From CADEED01 sp039931065 (lineage in GTDB: Bacteria > Pseudomonadota > Gammaproteobacteria > Steroidobacterales > Steroidobacteraceae), in contig JBDTSP010000001.1 in assembly GCA_039931065.1 (NCBI GenBank), positions 1 to 64,000 on the forward strand: 64,000 nt of DNA, given 5' to 3'. This document shows, piece by piece, positions 1 to 8,114 of this stretch. Positions within the stretch are counted from its first letter, which is position 1, and each line of letters opens with the position of its first letter. The position numbers and the translations under genes were made by a program. A model generated the notes under the pieces. It saw only the letters and a list, made by a program, of their open reading frames with translations, did not search any database and had not been told where the DNA came from.

Positions 1-1071
1 GTCTTCACGCTGTCGTTCCTCGACTGCATCTGCTGCGGCTTCGGCGCGGTGGTGCTGTTCTACACCATCGTCCAGGCGCAGAAGGGCGCGCAGGAAATCC
101 TGCGACTCGACAAGCTCACCGGTGAAGTGCGCAAGCTCGAAGAAGAAGTGAAGGACGGCACCAGGAACCTGGTGGTGTTGCGCAATACGCTCGAGAAGAC
201 CGATGAAGACGCGGCCAGCGCCGAGGCGCGCGCTTTGCGCGTCGCGAAGGAATTGAAAGAACGCCGCGAGCAGTCCACGGAATTCGACGACGAAAGCCTG
301 GCGCGCCGCGCGCACATCAATCAGCTGAAAGCCGACATCAAGTCGATGGAAGAGGGCATGAAGCGCCTGCAGGGCGGGGCCCTCGACAAAGGCCCCGCGG
401 GCAGTCGCGTCAAGGCGTTCCGTGGCCGCGGCGACCGCAAGTACATCAGCGCGCTGCGCGTGAAGGGCAAACGTATCCTGGTGTTGCTGGATACCTCCGC
501 CAGCATGATGGAAGACGACGTGGTCAAGGTCATCCGGCTGCGCAACCAGCCCGAGGCCGCGCGCCGCGCCGCACCCAAGTGGCGCCGCGCGCTCGACATG
601 GTCGAGTGGATCACCGCGCAGTTGCCGGACAACAGCCAGTTCCAGGTTTATGGCTTCAACGTCAAAGCCAGGGCCGTGCAGGGCGACTCGCAGGGCAAGT
701 GGCTCGCGTCGAACGATCCGCGCGTGATCAACAACGTGCTGACCGCCACCCGCAACATCACCCCGGGCGACGGCACGAGTCTCGTCAACGCATTGCTGTC
801 GGCGCGCACCATCAACCCGCAGCCCGACCAGATCATCCTCATCACCGACGGCCTGCCTACTCAAGGATCCGTGGCGCCGTCGCGCAAGTTCATCAACGTA
901 CGCGAGCGCGAAAAACTGTTCGACGATGCCGCCAAAACGGTGACGAAAGACATGCCGATGGACGTGGTGCTGCTGCCGATGAAAGGCGACCTGCTCGCGG
1001 CGCACGCGTACTGGCGCCTCGCGCGGCGCACCGGCGGCTCTTATGTCATCCCTTCGCGTGACTGGCCCTGA
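1..1071 (+). CDS. Membrane-anchored VWA-domain protein, 5' end cut by window
   Basis: The frame is open from the first base of the window, so the true start lies upstream. The first visible residues (VFTLSFLDCICCGFGA) repeat the N-terminal segment of the next gene, which places base 1 about 8 codons into the protein. Order of parts: hydrophobic anchor (about residues 1-25 as counted from base 1), a Lys/Glu-rich predicted coiled coil (about 30-120), then a von Willebrand A domain opening with VLLDTSASM, whose D-x-S-x-S is the classical MIDAS metal site (Asp164). The C-terminus reads VLLPMKGD and continues through a normal VWA fold length. It ends 2 bases before the next gene, so the two are surely one transcription unit. 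VWA domains mediate metal-dependent protein contacts; the partner is unknown here. The likely site is the inner membrane with the VWA domain in the periplasm (inference). Confidence 0.85.
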   Translation, partial: VFTLSFLDCICCGFGAVVLFYTIVQAQKGAQEILRLDKLTGEVRKLEEEVKDGTRNLVVLRNTLEKTDEDAASAEARALRVAKELKERREQSTEFDDESLARRAHINQLKADIKSMEEGMKRLQGGALDKGPAGSRVKAFRGRGDRKYISALRVKGKRILVLLDTSASMMEDDVVKVIRLRNQPEAARRAAPKWRRALDMVEWITAQLPDNSQFQVYGFNVKARAVQGDSQGKWLASNDPRVINNVLTATRNITPGDGTSLVNALLSARTINPQPDQIILITDGLPTQGSVAPSRKFINVREREKLFDDAAKTVTKDMPMDVVLLPMKGDLLAAHAYWRLARRTGGSYVIPSRDWP

Positions 1072-1073
1072 CT

Positions 1074-2117
1074 ATGCATAAACGCCGCGAATTCGAAGTC
1101 TTCACGCTGTCGTTCCTCGACTGCATCTGTTGCGGCTTCGGCGCCATCATCCTGCTGCTGGTGTTGACCGACGTCGGTCAGCCCAAGGTCATCGAGCGCA
1201 GCGAGAAGGATCTCAAGGGACAAATCGACGCGTTGCAACGGCAGTTGTTCGACCTGCGCGGCGAAACCGACGTGCTCAATCGCGAGCTGCAGGGCCGCAT
1301 CAAGGTGAAGACCACCGAAGAGCTGAAGATCTCCGCGCTGGCCGGCGACTTGAGCAAGATCCGCGGCGAGTTCAAGGCCAGCAAGGGCGAGGCGTCGGTG
1401 ACCAACATCGTCGAAACCGAATTGGTCGCCGCGCACCAGACGTTGACCGCGGAGATGCAGCGCCTGCTCAAGAACGCGCCGAAGCGCATCGACCAGGTGG
1501 CCGCGGTGGGGGGCATCCCGGTCGACAGCGAATACATCATCTTCTGCATCGACACGTCCGGCAGCATGCAGACCGACAACTGGGAAAACGCCCAGAACGT
1601 CATGAAAGAGATTCTCGACATCTACCCCAAGGTCAAAGGCATCCAGGTGCTCGATGACGAGGGCAAGCCGATGTTCGCCAGCACCAAGGGGCAGTGGTTG
1701 CAGGATTCGCCGGTTCAGCGCGCCAAGATCATGTCGACGATGGTCAACTGGAAGCCGTACAGCAATTCGAGCCCGGTCGAGGGTATCGGCGCCGCGGTGC
1801 AGGGCTGGTGGTCGGCCGACAAGAAGATCAGCGTGTACGTCATCGGCGACGACTTCACCGGCGGCTCGATCGAGGCGGCGCTGGCAGCGGTACGCAAATA
1901 CAATCCGGTCGATCGCCAGGGGCGCCACCGCGTGCGGATTCATGCGATCGGAATGCCCGACGGTCCGAATTCTCCGCCGTTTATCAATGCGCGTTTTGCT
2001 GCTCTAATGCGTGCCATGTGCGACGACAACGAGGGCACCTTCGTCGGTCTCACCACCGGCGGTCCGAGCTGCTCCATCAAGGTCGACGTGCTCGGTTCGC
2101 CCCGTTGCATCAGTTAG
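1074..2117 (+). CDS. Membrane-anchored VWA-domain protein, tandem paralogue
   Basis: 347 residues from an ATG two bases after the upstream stop. The N-terminus MHKRREFEVFTLSFLDCICC leads into one membrane segment ending near LLLVLTD (about residue 34). A coiled-coil stretch follows (about 40-130), then a VWA domain starting IIFCIDTSGSM with the MIDAS D-x-S-x-S at Asp160, Ser162 and Ser164. The domain order matches the upstream gene, but the two proteins are similar only in the anchor and the MIDAS region, so this is an old duplication with a conserved anchor. N-terminal anchors of this FLDxxCCGFGA kind occur on VWA proteins of several bacterial phyla, often near ExbB/TolQ-like genes; no such gene is visible here, though it could lie upstream of the window. 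The exact role is unknown. Confidence 0.85.
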   Translation: MHKRREFEVFTLSFLDCICCGFGAIILLLVLTDVGQPKVIERSEKDLKGQIDALQRQLFDLRGETDVLNRELQGRIKVKTTEELKISALAGDLSKIRGEFKASKGEASVTNIVETELVAAHQTLTAEMQRLLKNAPKRIDQVAAVGGIPVDSEYIIFCIDTSGSMQTDNWENAQNVMKEILDIYPKVKGIQVLDDEGKPMFASTKGQWLQDSPVQRAKIMSTMVNWKPYSNSSPVEGIGAAVQGWWSADKKISVYVIGDDFTGGSIEAALAAVRKYNPVDRQGRHRVRIHAIGMPDGPNSPPFINARFAALMRAMCDDNEGTFVGLTTGGPSCSIKVDVLGSPRCIS

Positions 2118-2160
2118 ACGGACCGCATCAGTTGGACCGAACGGGTACAGGGGACAAGAA

Positions 2161-2976
2161 ATGAACATGCGCCGTCTCTCGCCGATCTTCGTGTACGCCG
2201 CGCTGGTAGTCGCGACCGGTTGCGCCACGGTCGCGGTGCGGCCCGAGGGCGATCTGCCCAAGCCACTTATCGTGGCGACGCCGGCCACGGTCGGCTTGGT
2301 CGTCACGCCGGAGACCAGCAACTACGTTCACAAGGAATCGCGCGCCAGCGTCGATTACGAAGCGCAGCTCGGCGCCTCGCACAAACACATCGTCGAGGAG
2401 ATCTTCAAGGCCGAGTTTGCCGAGGTGAAGTTGTTCGACAGCGTCGACAAGGCGCGCAGCGAGCCCGGGTTGTTAGCCATCTTCGAACCGCGAATCGAAC
2501 AGTTTTCGTTCGCCAACGCCAAGGAAACCGGCGGCGTGTATTGCGCGGTCACCATCCGTTACCAGATCCTCATCTACGCGCCGACCGGCGAACTGGTCGA
2601 CACCTTGTCGCTGACGGGTTACGGCAGCGGACCTGCGCCCAAGATCGGCAACGGTGAGGAAGAGTTGGGCATCGCGGCGTACGCGGCCATGCGCGATGCG
2701 GCCGCGAAATTCCTGACACAATTCCAGGGGCTCGACGTCGCGAAGCCCCTGCTGGCTTCACAGCCTCTGACGCCGAAGGCCCAGCCGCTGCCGGGATCCG
2801 TGGAAGCCGTGGCCGCGGAGGCCGACGTGACGATCGAAGCGGTGCCGATCAACGATTCGCCGGTCGCGGCAGCCGCTACTTCTTCGGCTCTTCCTTCGGG
2901 TCAGGCGCCGGCGGCTCCGGAGGTTTCTCCTCCGCCTTCCCAGATGACGTCCCGCTTTCCGACGACGTCACTCTGA
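2161..2976 (+). CDS. Secreted lipoprotein of unknown function
   Basis: 271 residues. I chose the ATG at 2161 because it gives a lipoprotein signal ending in the lipobox VATGC (Cys21) and has AGGGG upstream; the open frame extends further 5' only into the preceding gene. The mature part (about residues 22-190) is mixed alpha/beta with a segment on calculating a value from a path or ancestor protein (AKETGGVYCAVTIRYQI), followed by a Pro/Ala-rich low-complexity tail of about 70 residues. I do not recognise a named family. It follows the VWA pair on the same strand after 43 bases and may belong with it. Its last 101 bases overlap, tail to tail, the 3' end of the opposite-strand TPR gene, so both proteins end in low-complexity Pro-rich tails read from the same DNA. 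Confidence 0.7.
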   Translation: MNMRRLSPIFVYAALVVATGCATVAVRPEGDLPKPLIVATPATVGLVVTPETSNYVHKESRASVDYEAQLGASHKHIVEEIFKAEFAEVKLFDSVDKARSEPGLLAIFEPRIEQFSFANAKETGGVYCAVTIRYQILIYAPTGELVDTLSLTGYGSGPAPKIGNGEEELGIAAYAAMRDAAAKFLTQFQGLDVAKPLLASQPLTPKAQPLPGSVEAVAAEADVTIEAVPINDSPVAAAATSSALPSGQAPAAPEVSPPPSQMTSRFPTTSL

Positions 2977-4294
2977 TCAGCACACGCTCGATGAAGACCA
3001 CGTCATTGGTGGCGACGGCCGCGCCGTTCTCGATGCGCGGCGCATAACGAGACCGCCGCATCGAAGCAACCGAGTTGCGCACGATGCCTTCGGGCACATC
3101 CGTGGTCGGTGAACTCACGTTGTCGAGCCGGCCATCCCGGGTGACCGTGAAGTGCAACTCGACCGCCTTGAGTTGGGCCTCTTTCGGGTCGAGCTGCGAA
3201 CGATCCACCGAACTGACCGACGGCCGGTAGGCGAGCACTCGCGGCCACTCGAGCAGTTTGGTGTCGCGCGCATCGGTCAGCGACTTCCAGGCCTCGGCAT
3301 AAGTGTCGTACGCGCGGCGGGTGTTGTTGGCAACCAGGTACCAGTCACCCAGGTCGGTGAGCACTTCACCGCGCAGTAAATTGTCGGTGGGCTGGACGGA
3401 ATCGATGATCGCGAGGGCGGCGGTCAACGAGGATTCGCCGCGTCGCTGCTGGCTGCCATCCGAGAACACCGGCGCACCGTTGTTGCCGGCGTTGAACGTG
3501 GCGCCATTGTCCGCGCCTTCGATTCCGTAGAAAGCCTCGAGCCGGAAGGAACGGGCGATGCCGCGCAACGGCGGGATGCGCCGCAGATCGTCGTTCGCGC
3601 CGCTCTTCTGCAGGATGGCGAGCGAGCGCTCGTAAGTATTGCGTTCGCTGGTGTAGCGACGGTCGTTTTCGAACCAGCGCGCCAGCTTGTCGAGACGATC
3701 GAGCAACTTGACGGAGGTGCGGCCGTAAGCCGCTTCCTCGACGCGTAACGCATACCCGGCTTCCTTTTCGGATTCGGGGTAACGGCCGGTTGCTTCGTAG
3801 GCATCGATCAGCGCGTCGATGAATTCAATCTGGCCGATGTTGAACAGCCCATCGTTGTTGCGCGAGAGGTCCGCGGCGCGTTTGAGGGCGACCACCGCGG
3901 CTTCGGGTTCGTGCGCGGCGAGGAAGCTCACACCAAGGCCATGCAACGGACGGATCTGCTGTTTGTCCGCGTTCGTCGACTTCGCCTGCATGATGCGCAA
4001 GGTGCGCTGGTAGTTCTCGATGGCGGCGGGATAGTTGCCGAGCTTGTAGTGAATGGTCGCGAGGTTGGTGAGCGGATTGGTGAGCTGCAGCTCGTCCGGC
4101 CCGTATTGTTCCTCGGTCAGCTTGACCAGCTGCTCGGCCAGCGGCTGTGCTTCGGCATATCGTTTCGCCTGGTAATCGGCGAGGAACTGCTTGTAGATCG
4201 TGACGCGCTCGGTATCGCTGACCGCGCCGGCCGGGGCGACCGCCAACGCGAATGCCACGGCCGCGAGACCGCCCAAATATTTTCGTGCTGCCAT
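2876..4294 (-). CDS. Secreted TPR protein with TonB-C-like C-terminus
   Basis: 472 residues with a clear signal peptide (MAARKYLGGLAAVAFALAVA, cleavage after about AGA). Residues 30-330 hold TPR-type helix pairs (for example LATIHYKLGNYPAAIENYQ). Residues about 370-450 (VELHFTVTRDGRLDNVS through MRRSRYAPRIENG) resemble the C-terminal domain of TonB-family energy transducers, where a conserved hydrophobic sheet ends in RRSRYxP. The protein ends in a charged Pro/Glu/Lys tail. It is the last gene of an operon reading 6179 to 2876, 11 bases after the methyltransferase stop. A periplasmic scaffold role is likely; without a membrane anchor it cannot act as a normal TonB. The 3' end overlaps the convergent lipoprotein gene by 101 bases. 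Confidence 0.75.
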   Translation of the reverse strand: MAARKYLGGLAAVAFALAVAPAGAVSDTERVTIYKQFLADYQAKRYAEAQPLAEQLVKLTEEQYGPDELQLTNPLTNLATIHYKLGNYPAAIENYQRTLRIMQAKSTNADKQQIRPLHGLGVSFLAAHEPEAAVVALKRAADLSRNNDGLFNIGQIEFIDALIDAYEATGRYPESEKEAGYALRVEEAAYGRTSVKLLDRLDKLARWFENDRRYTSERNTYERSLAILQKSGANDDLRRIPPLRGIARSFRLEAFYGIEGADNGATFNAGNNGAPVFSDGSQQRRGESSLTAALAIIDSVQPTDNLLRGEVLTDLGDWYLVANNTRRAYDTYAEAWKSLTDARDTKLLEWPRVLAYRPSVSSVDRSQLDPKEAQLKAVELHFTVTRDGRLDNVSSPTTDVPEGIVRNSVASMRRSRYAPRIENGAAVATNDVVFIERVLIRVTSSESGTSSGKAEEKPPEPPAPDPKEEPKK

Positions 4295-4305
4295 GGCGCC
4301 CGACT

Positions 4306-5355
4306 CTACCGCTTTTCAAACAAGTAATGCGATACCAGCCACTCGCGGCCGCCGTCATAGGCCCACAGTTCCGCGCAGGACATGAAGAACACTCGCCAGT
4401 ACACCCACCAGCGCAATGCCGCGGCGTCACCGTAGGTACGCTCGAACAGGGGAAATAGTTCCGCGCGGTGACGATCCATGTTCTGGAGCCATGCTTCACT
4501 GGTGAGCGCGTAGTGCCAGCCGGGGACCTGCCAGTGTTCGACCAGGCGCACGTCGCGTTGGAAATACAGCAGCAGGTCATCGCTCGGCATGATCCCGCCG
4601 GTGAAGAAGTATTTGGCCATCCAGTCGGTTTCATCCCGGACTTCGAACGGGTACGCGTATTTCACGTGCGTGAAGATGTGCACGAACAACGTGGCGCCCG
4701 GGGCCATCCACGAGGCCACCCGCGCCAGCAGCGTCTCGTAGTTGCGCATGTGTTCGAACATCTCCACCGAAACCACGCGTTGAAACTCCGCGGCGGGCAG
4801 CTCGAGCCTGTTGACGTCGCAGGTGATCACCTCGAGATTCGCAAGACCGCGGGCGCGCGCCGTCGCGTCGATGTATTCCTTCTGCGTGCGCGAGTTCGAA
4901 ACCGCCGTTATACGCGCTTTCGGGTAGTTAGCCGCCATCCACAGGCTCAAGGATCCCCAGCCGCAACCGAGCTCGAGGATGCGCATCCCATCCGCCAGCC
5001 GCGCACGCTCGCAGGTGAGCGCCAGCATGCGCGCTTCGGCGGCGTCGAGGTTCTCGGCGGGCGGCGCGCCCGGGTTCGGGTAATAGGCGCTGGAGTACTT
5101 GAGGTTTTTGCCGAGCACCCGCGTGTAGAACTCCGTCGGCACTTCATAGTGCTGCTCGTTGGCCGCCGCGGTTTCGATGGCTACCGGACTTTGTTCGAGT
5201 TTGCGGATGAATTCCATGAGGCGTTGCTGCTGGCGTTCGGGATCGCGCTGGTCTTCTTCGCGCAGGCGCGCGGCCAGCAGTGAGCGAATTCGGCGCCGGA
5301 TCAGGAAATCCGGAACGATGTCGCGCTCGAGCAGGCGCATGGAAAGCGAAGTCAT
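4306..5355 (-). CDS. Cyclopropane-fatty-acid-synthase-type SAM methyltransferase
   Basis: 349 residues from the ATG at 5355, which overlaps the upstream stop as ATGA; a longer open frame upstream is only the DUF2062 gene read out of phase. A helical N-terminus of about 65 residues leads to NEQHYEVPTEFY, the CFA-family lead-in motif, then the SAM-binding loop LELGCGWGSLSLW (about 127-139), VITCDVN (acidic loop) and VEMFEHM. The C-terminal half (HYALTSEAWLQNM, WRVFFMSCAELW) is typical of CFA-like enzymes that modify membrane lipid acyl chains or related substrates using S-adenosylmethionine. It is shorter than E. coli Cfa (382 residues) and lacks part of its N-terminal lipid-binding domain, so a different acceptor is possible. 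It lies in an operon with two small membrane proteins, consistent with lipid or envelope work. Confidence 0.85.
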   Translation of the reverse strand: MTSLSMRLLERDIVPDFLIRRRIRSLLAARLREEDQRDPERQQQRLMEFIRKLEQSPVAIETAAANEQHYEVPTEFYTRVLGKNLKYSSAYYPNPGAPPAENLDAAEARMLALTCERARLADGMRILELGCGWGSLSLWMAANYPKARITAVSNSRTQKEYIDATARARGLANLEVITCDVNRLELPAAEFQRVVSVEMFEHMRNYETLLARVASWMAPGATLFVHIFTHVKYAYPFEVRDETDWMAKYFFTGGIMPSDDLLLYFQRDVRLVEHWQVPGWHYALTSEAWLQNMDRHRAELFPLFERTYGDAAALRWWVYWRVFFMSCAELWAYDGGREWLVSHYLFEKR

Positions 5356-5828
5356 CGGGCTCCTTTGCGGGGTGCCGGGGTGAGGTGACGTAACACGGGT
5401 TCGAGAACCCGGAACAGGACGAAGGCGGCGAGCGGCGCGAGCACCAGCCAGCCGAGCGTTGCGTGCACGATGGCGGTCGCCAGAACGGTGACGGCGTTGA
5501 TCAGCCCATGCGACAGCAACGCGAGGCCGGATTCGAGCGTGACCGGGTATTTCGGCGCCTGCGCCAGCCATTCACCAAATCGCAGCAGCGGAATGATCAG
5601 CAACAGTTGCAGCGGCGTAAGTAGATAGTTCACCAGCTGGATGGCGGGCATGTTGAGCCGCAGCGCCAGTGCCACCAGGGCGCACAGCGCGGTGGAGACG
5701 CCGAGCACCGGGACGAGGCCGATGACGATGCCGAGCGCGAGGCTGAGCGCCAGCTGGCGCGGCGTCACGCCCTGCTTGAGCAGCGCCAGCAGCGGCGCGA
5801 CCAGTCTGCGTTGCAGGAAATCACGCAT
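5352..5828 (-). CDS. DUF2062 membrane protein
   Basis: 158 residues. The opening (RRLVAPLLALLKQGVTPRQL) and the following segment (SLALGIVIGLVPVLGVST) are the hallmark of DUF2062, a family of small inner-membrane proteins found near glycosyltransferase and lipid genes. Three to four hydrophobic segments are visible (about residues 27-60, 65-85, 108-145). It overlaps the methyltransferase start by 4 bases and begins 6 bases after the DUF1475 gene, so the three are one transcript. Biochemical function is not known for the family. Confidence 0.85.
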   Translation of the reverse strand: MRDFLQRRLVAPLLALLKQGVTPRQLALSLALGIVIGLVPVLGVSTALCALVALALRLNMPAIQLVNYLLTPLQLLLIIPLLRFGEWLAQAPKYPVTLESGLALLSHGLINAVTVLATAIVHATLGWLVLAPLAAFVLFRVLEPVLRHLTPAPRKGAR

Positions 5829-5834
5829 GGGATG

Positions 5835-6179
5835 TCAGGCGTTGCGCATTGACAGCAGAGTCCCCATCGAGTCGGCCCTTTTGAGGCGCGCCAACTGCCG
5901 CAGGACGTAGGCCGACATGGCGATGTTGCCGAGCGCCATGATCGCGACGAACCACAGGACGCGCGGCAACGCGCGCGTCTCTTTCCACAGGACCCAGACG
6001 TAGAAGGTCAGGAACCCGTAATACGCGTCGATCAAGGTGGCTATGGTCCACAGGTTGTCTGGCGCGGTGGTGAGTCCACCCCAGTCGAACACCGATTGCC
6101 GGGTGCTCGCCCAGGCGGTGAAGGCCGCAAGCGAGAGGCAGATGAACCCGAACAGGAACTGGAGGGTGCGTTTGTGCAT
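5835..6179 (-). CDS. DUF1475 small membrane protein
   Basis: 114 residues with three hydrophobic helices. The segment WTIATLIDAYYGFLTFYVWV and the later VLWFVAIMALGNIAMSAYVL match the DUF1475 pattern (a YxGFLTFYxWV helix followed by VWFxxIMxLGNIAM). These proteins are found in bacteria and plants; the function is unknown. It is the first gene of the operon reading towards 2876, and the 134 bases between it and the divergent FMN reductase gene at 6314 must carry both promoters. Confidence 0.8.
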   Translation of the reverse strand: MHKRTLQFLFGFICLSLAAFTAWASTRQSVFDWGGLTTAPDNLWTIATLIDAYYGFLTFYVWVLWKETRALPRVLWFVAIMALGNIAMSAYVLRQLARLKRADSMGTLLSMRNA

Positions 6180-6313
6180 CGCGGAGCCCTGGGGTGGTGA
6201 GGTTGCCGATGATACGGAAGGCGCTGGGCGTTGGATGCACTGGCGCAGGGCTGCTCACCTTCCTACAGATCGGGCGAGGGAATTTGCGATGATCAGCGCA
6301 ACAGGAGTGGTGA

Positions 6314-6871
6314 ATGCCCAAACAGATCGGTTACGTCGTCGGAAGCCTTCGAAAGGATTCGATCAATCGCAAGCTGGCGACCGCGCTCGTCAAGCTGGCG
6401 CCACCGGATTTCAATTTCAAGGAGCTCAAGATCGGCGACCTGCCGCTCTACAACCAGGACGACGACAAGGCGCAGGCGCCGGAAGTGTTGCGTCTGAAGA
6501 GCGAACTGCGCGCCTGCGACGCGGTGATCTTCGTGACCGCCGAGTACAACCGTTCGATTCCCGGCGTGCTCAAGAACGCGATCGACCACGCATCGCGGCC
6601 GTATGGGCAAAGCGCGTGGAGCGGCAAACCCGCGGGCATCATCGGTGCATCGCCTGGAGCGATCGGAACCGCGGTGGCGCAGGGACATCTGCGTACGTGT
6701 CTCGGGTTTCTCGACATGCCGACGCTCGGACAACCCGAGGCATACATTCAGGTCAACGAGGGATTCTTCGATGAGGCCGGCAACGTGGCCAACCCGGAGA
6801 CCCGCAAATTCCTGCATACGTGGATGGACAAGTACGTCGCGTGGGTGAAACGGCTCACGCTGGCGAACTGA
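6314..6871 (+). CDS. NADPH-dependent FMN reductase (flavodoxin-like)
   Basis: 185 residues. The N-terminus IGYVVGSLRKDSINRKLA carries the GS(L)RxxSxNxxLA phosphate-binding loop of the NADPH-dependent FMN reductase family (ChrR, YieF, Arr type). The flavin-contact motif VTAEYNRSIPGVLKNAIDH is intact, as is the later KPAGIIGASPGAIGTAVAQ. Such cytosolic enzymes reduce FMN, quinones, chromate or azo compounds, mostly as homodimers or tetramers. Length is normal. It stands alone, with 81 bases to the next gene, and nothing in the neighbourhood fixes the substrate. Confidence 0.9.
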   Translation: MPKQIGYVVGSLRKDSINRKLATALVKLAPPDFNFKELKIGDLPLYNQDDDKAQAPEVLRLKSELRACDAVIFVTAEYNRSIPGVLKNAIDHASRPYGQSAWSGKPAGIIGASPGAIGTAVAQGHLRTCLGFLDMPTLGQPEAYIQVNEGFFDEAGNVANPETRKFLHTWMDKYVAWVKRLTLAN

Positions 6872-6952
6872 ACCGCCGTCCCGCGAGTAATTGCCAGTTT
6901 CGGGTAGATATATAAGTGTCTCCGCGGGTGGCACTCGTGGCACAACGCCGCG

Positions 6953-7378
6953 ATGCCGCTCGCCAGAACCCTGAACCAGTCATTGATCGAACTGCGCCGT
7001 CTCGGCTCGGCGCCTTTTCGACGCGCCCGAGTCGTCGAAGTGGCGCACCTCATTTCACGCCTGCTCACCGCTTCGCAAACGGTGGCCATCGAACAGCGCC
7101 TGGGAGGCACCGCATTTCGATTGCATTCGGTCGAGGCGCGGGCGGGCGCGGACGCACCCGCATTCACACTCACCTGCGTGCTCCATTACCCGACTGCCGC
7201 GGAACTCACGGGTGCGGAGCAGGCCATCGCCGGGCATTTGTGCGATGGCCGGACTGTTCCGCAGATCGCGCAGCTGCGCGGCGTTTCGGTGAATACCGTC
7301 AAGTCGCAGGTGCGGCAGATCTTCCGCAAGCTCAACGTCGAGTCACGCGTAGCGCTGGTGCGCAGGTTGTGCCCCTGA
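6953..7378 (+). CDS. Small LuxR-type HTH regulator
   Basis: 141 residues. The C-terminal third (LTGAEQAIAGHLCDGRTVPQ, then GVSVNTVKSQVRQIFRKLNV) is a LuxR/GerE-type helix-turn-helix. The N-terminal 80 residues contain no receiver, autoinducer or PAS signature that I can recognise; they look like a degenerate sensor (VVEVAHLISRLLTASQTVAI), as in the C-terminal part of PAS-LuxR regulators. It ends 61 bases before the convergent secreted protein gene, with a hairpin between them. Its targets cannot be told from sequence. Confidence 0.8.
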   Translation: MPLARTLNQSLIELRRLGSAPFRRARVVEVAHLISRLLTASQTVAIEQRLGGTAFRLHSVEARAGADAPAFTLTCVLHYPTAAELTGAEQAIAGHLCDGRTVPQIAQLRGVSVNTVKSQVRQIFRKLNVESRVALVRRLCP

Positions 7379-7398
7379 AGGTCCGAGGGGGTTGGGCG

Positions 7399-7430
7399 AG
7401 GCTGGCACCACCGCTGCCTGGCGCCAGCCT
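7399..7430. terminator. Hairpin between convergent genes
   Basis: AGGCTGGC at 7399-7406 pairs with GCCAGCCT at 7423-7430 across a 16-base loop. It sits between the converging stops of the LuxR-type gene (7378) and the secreted protein gene (7439), where a shared terminator is expected. There is no clear T-run on either side, so intrinsic termination is uncertain. Confidence 0.45.
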
Positions 7431-7438
7431 TCGTTCCA

Positions 7439-8071
7439 TTAGTTAGGCAGGTGCCGGAAGAACACGTCCACCATCAGGACGCGTCCCGGCTTTCCGCGCT
7501 GCATGGCCCAGGCCCAGTAGGGAATGACGTTGCCCGCGGCGTCGAAGTGTTTGCGCAACTTCGGAATCGTTTCGAGCGACGAGATTCCGTAGCTCCTGAG
7601 TGTGCGCATTTCGTCGTACGTGGATACGCCGTCCGCATCGACATCCACCCAGATGCGCAACTGCGGCCAGACGGCATCCGCCGCCGTGATGAAACCGTCG
7701 TCGTTGCCGCCGAGCTGGCGCGCGTCGTACTGCGCCAGGCCCACGAAGCCGTTGGGCGCGAAGCCACCCCGGATGACCATCGGTGTGCCGACACCAAACA
7801 ACTCGGCGCCATCGTCGACCAGACCGTTGCCGCTGCGATCGATGGCGAGGAAACCCTCGTCACCGCCGCGCCGCAGCCATTGCACGTGATCGCGAACGCC
7901 GTCGGCGTCGACATCGAAATACACGCCGACCCCGGGTGCGCCCAGATTCAAGCCGTCGTTGCCGAGATCGATGACGATTGGGTCGCAGTTGGAGAGGGCG
8001 TGGCAGACGTTGCCGGCGCCGAGCGCCGCGAGCGCGACGCCCGTGAGGAAAGTCAGTTTGAGATTTTTCAT
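7439..8071 (-). CDS. Secreted protein with calcium-loop (EF-hand-like) motifs
   Basis: 210 residues from the ATG at 8071, chosen because it gives a clean signal peptide (MKNLKLTFLTGVALAALGAG); the open frame goes 26 codons further upstream. The mature protein has several D-x-D-x-D-G loops: DVDADGVRD, DRSGNGLVDDGAELFG, GGNDDGFITAAD and WVDVDADGVSTYDEM. The ordered spacing, with ELFG and LRIWVD, strongly resembles the region repeated in large RTX/VCBS-type secreted calcium-binding proteins, here as a single small standalone protein. It is the last gene of a three-gene operon of secreted proteins (9514 to 7439), 43 bases after its neighbour. Calcium binding is inferred from the loops; function unknown. 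Confidence 0.75.
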   Translation of the reverse strand: MKNLKLTFLTGVALAALGAGNVCHALSNCDPIVIDLGNDGLNLGAPGVGVYFDVDADGVRDHVQWLRRGGDEGFLAIDRSGNGLVDDGAELFGVGTPMVIRGGFAPNGFVGLAQYDARQLGGNDDGFITAADAVWPQLRIWVDVDADGVSTYDEMRTLRSYGISSLETIPKLRKHFDAAGNVIPYWAWAMQRGKPGRVLMVDVFFRHLPN

Positions 8072-8114
8072 GGGTACCGTCCTTGGTAGTGATGAAACTG
8101 TGCGAGAAAGTCTG

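Noticed and set aside
1041..1943. 300-residue minus-strand open frame
   Set aside because: Antisense to the second VWA gene with shadow composition rich in Arg, His, Leu and Val.
5356..5571. 72-residue N-terminal extension of the methyltransferase
   Set aside because: It reads through the DUF2062 gene in another frame; the ATGA overlap at 5352-5355 and family length support ATG 5355.
6891..6916. TTGCCA and TATATA/TATAAG as promoter for the LuxR-type gene
   Set aside because: The spacing is 12-14 bases, too short for a normal sigma70 promoter; kept only as a possible -10.
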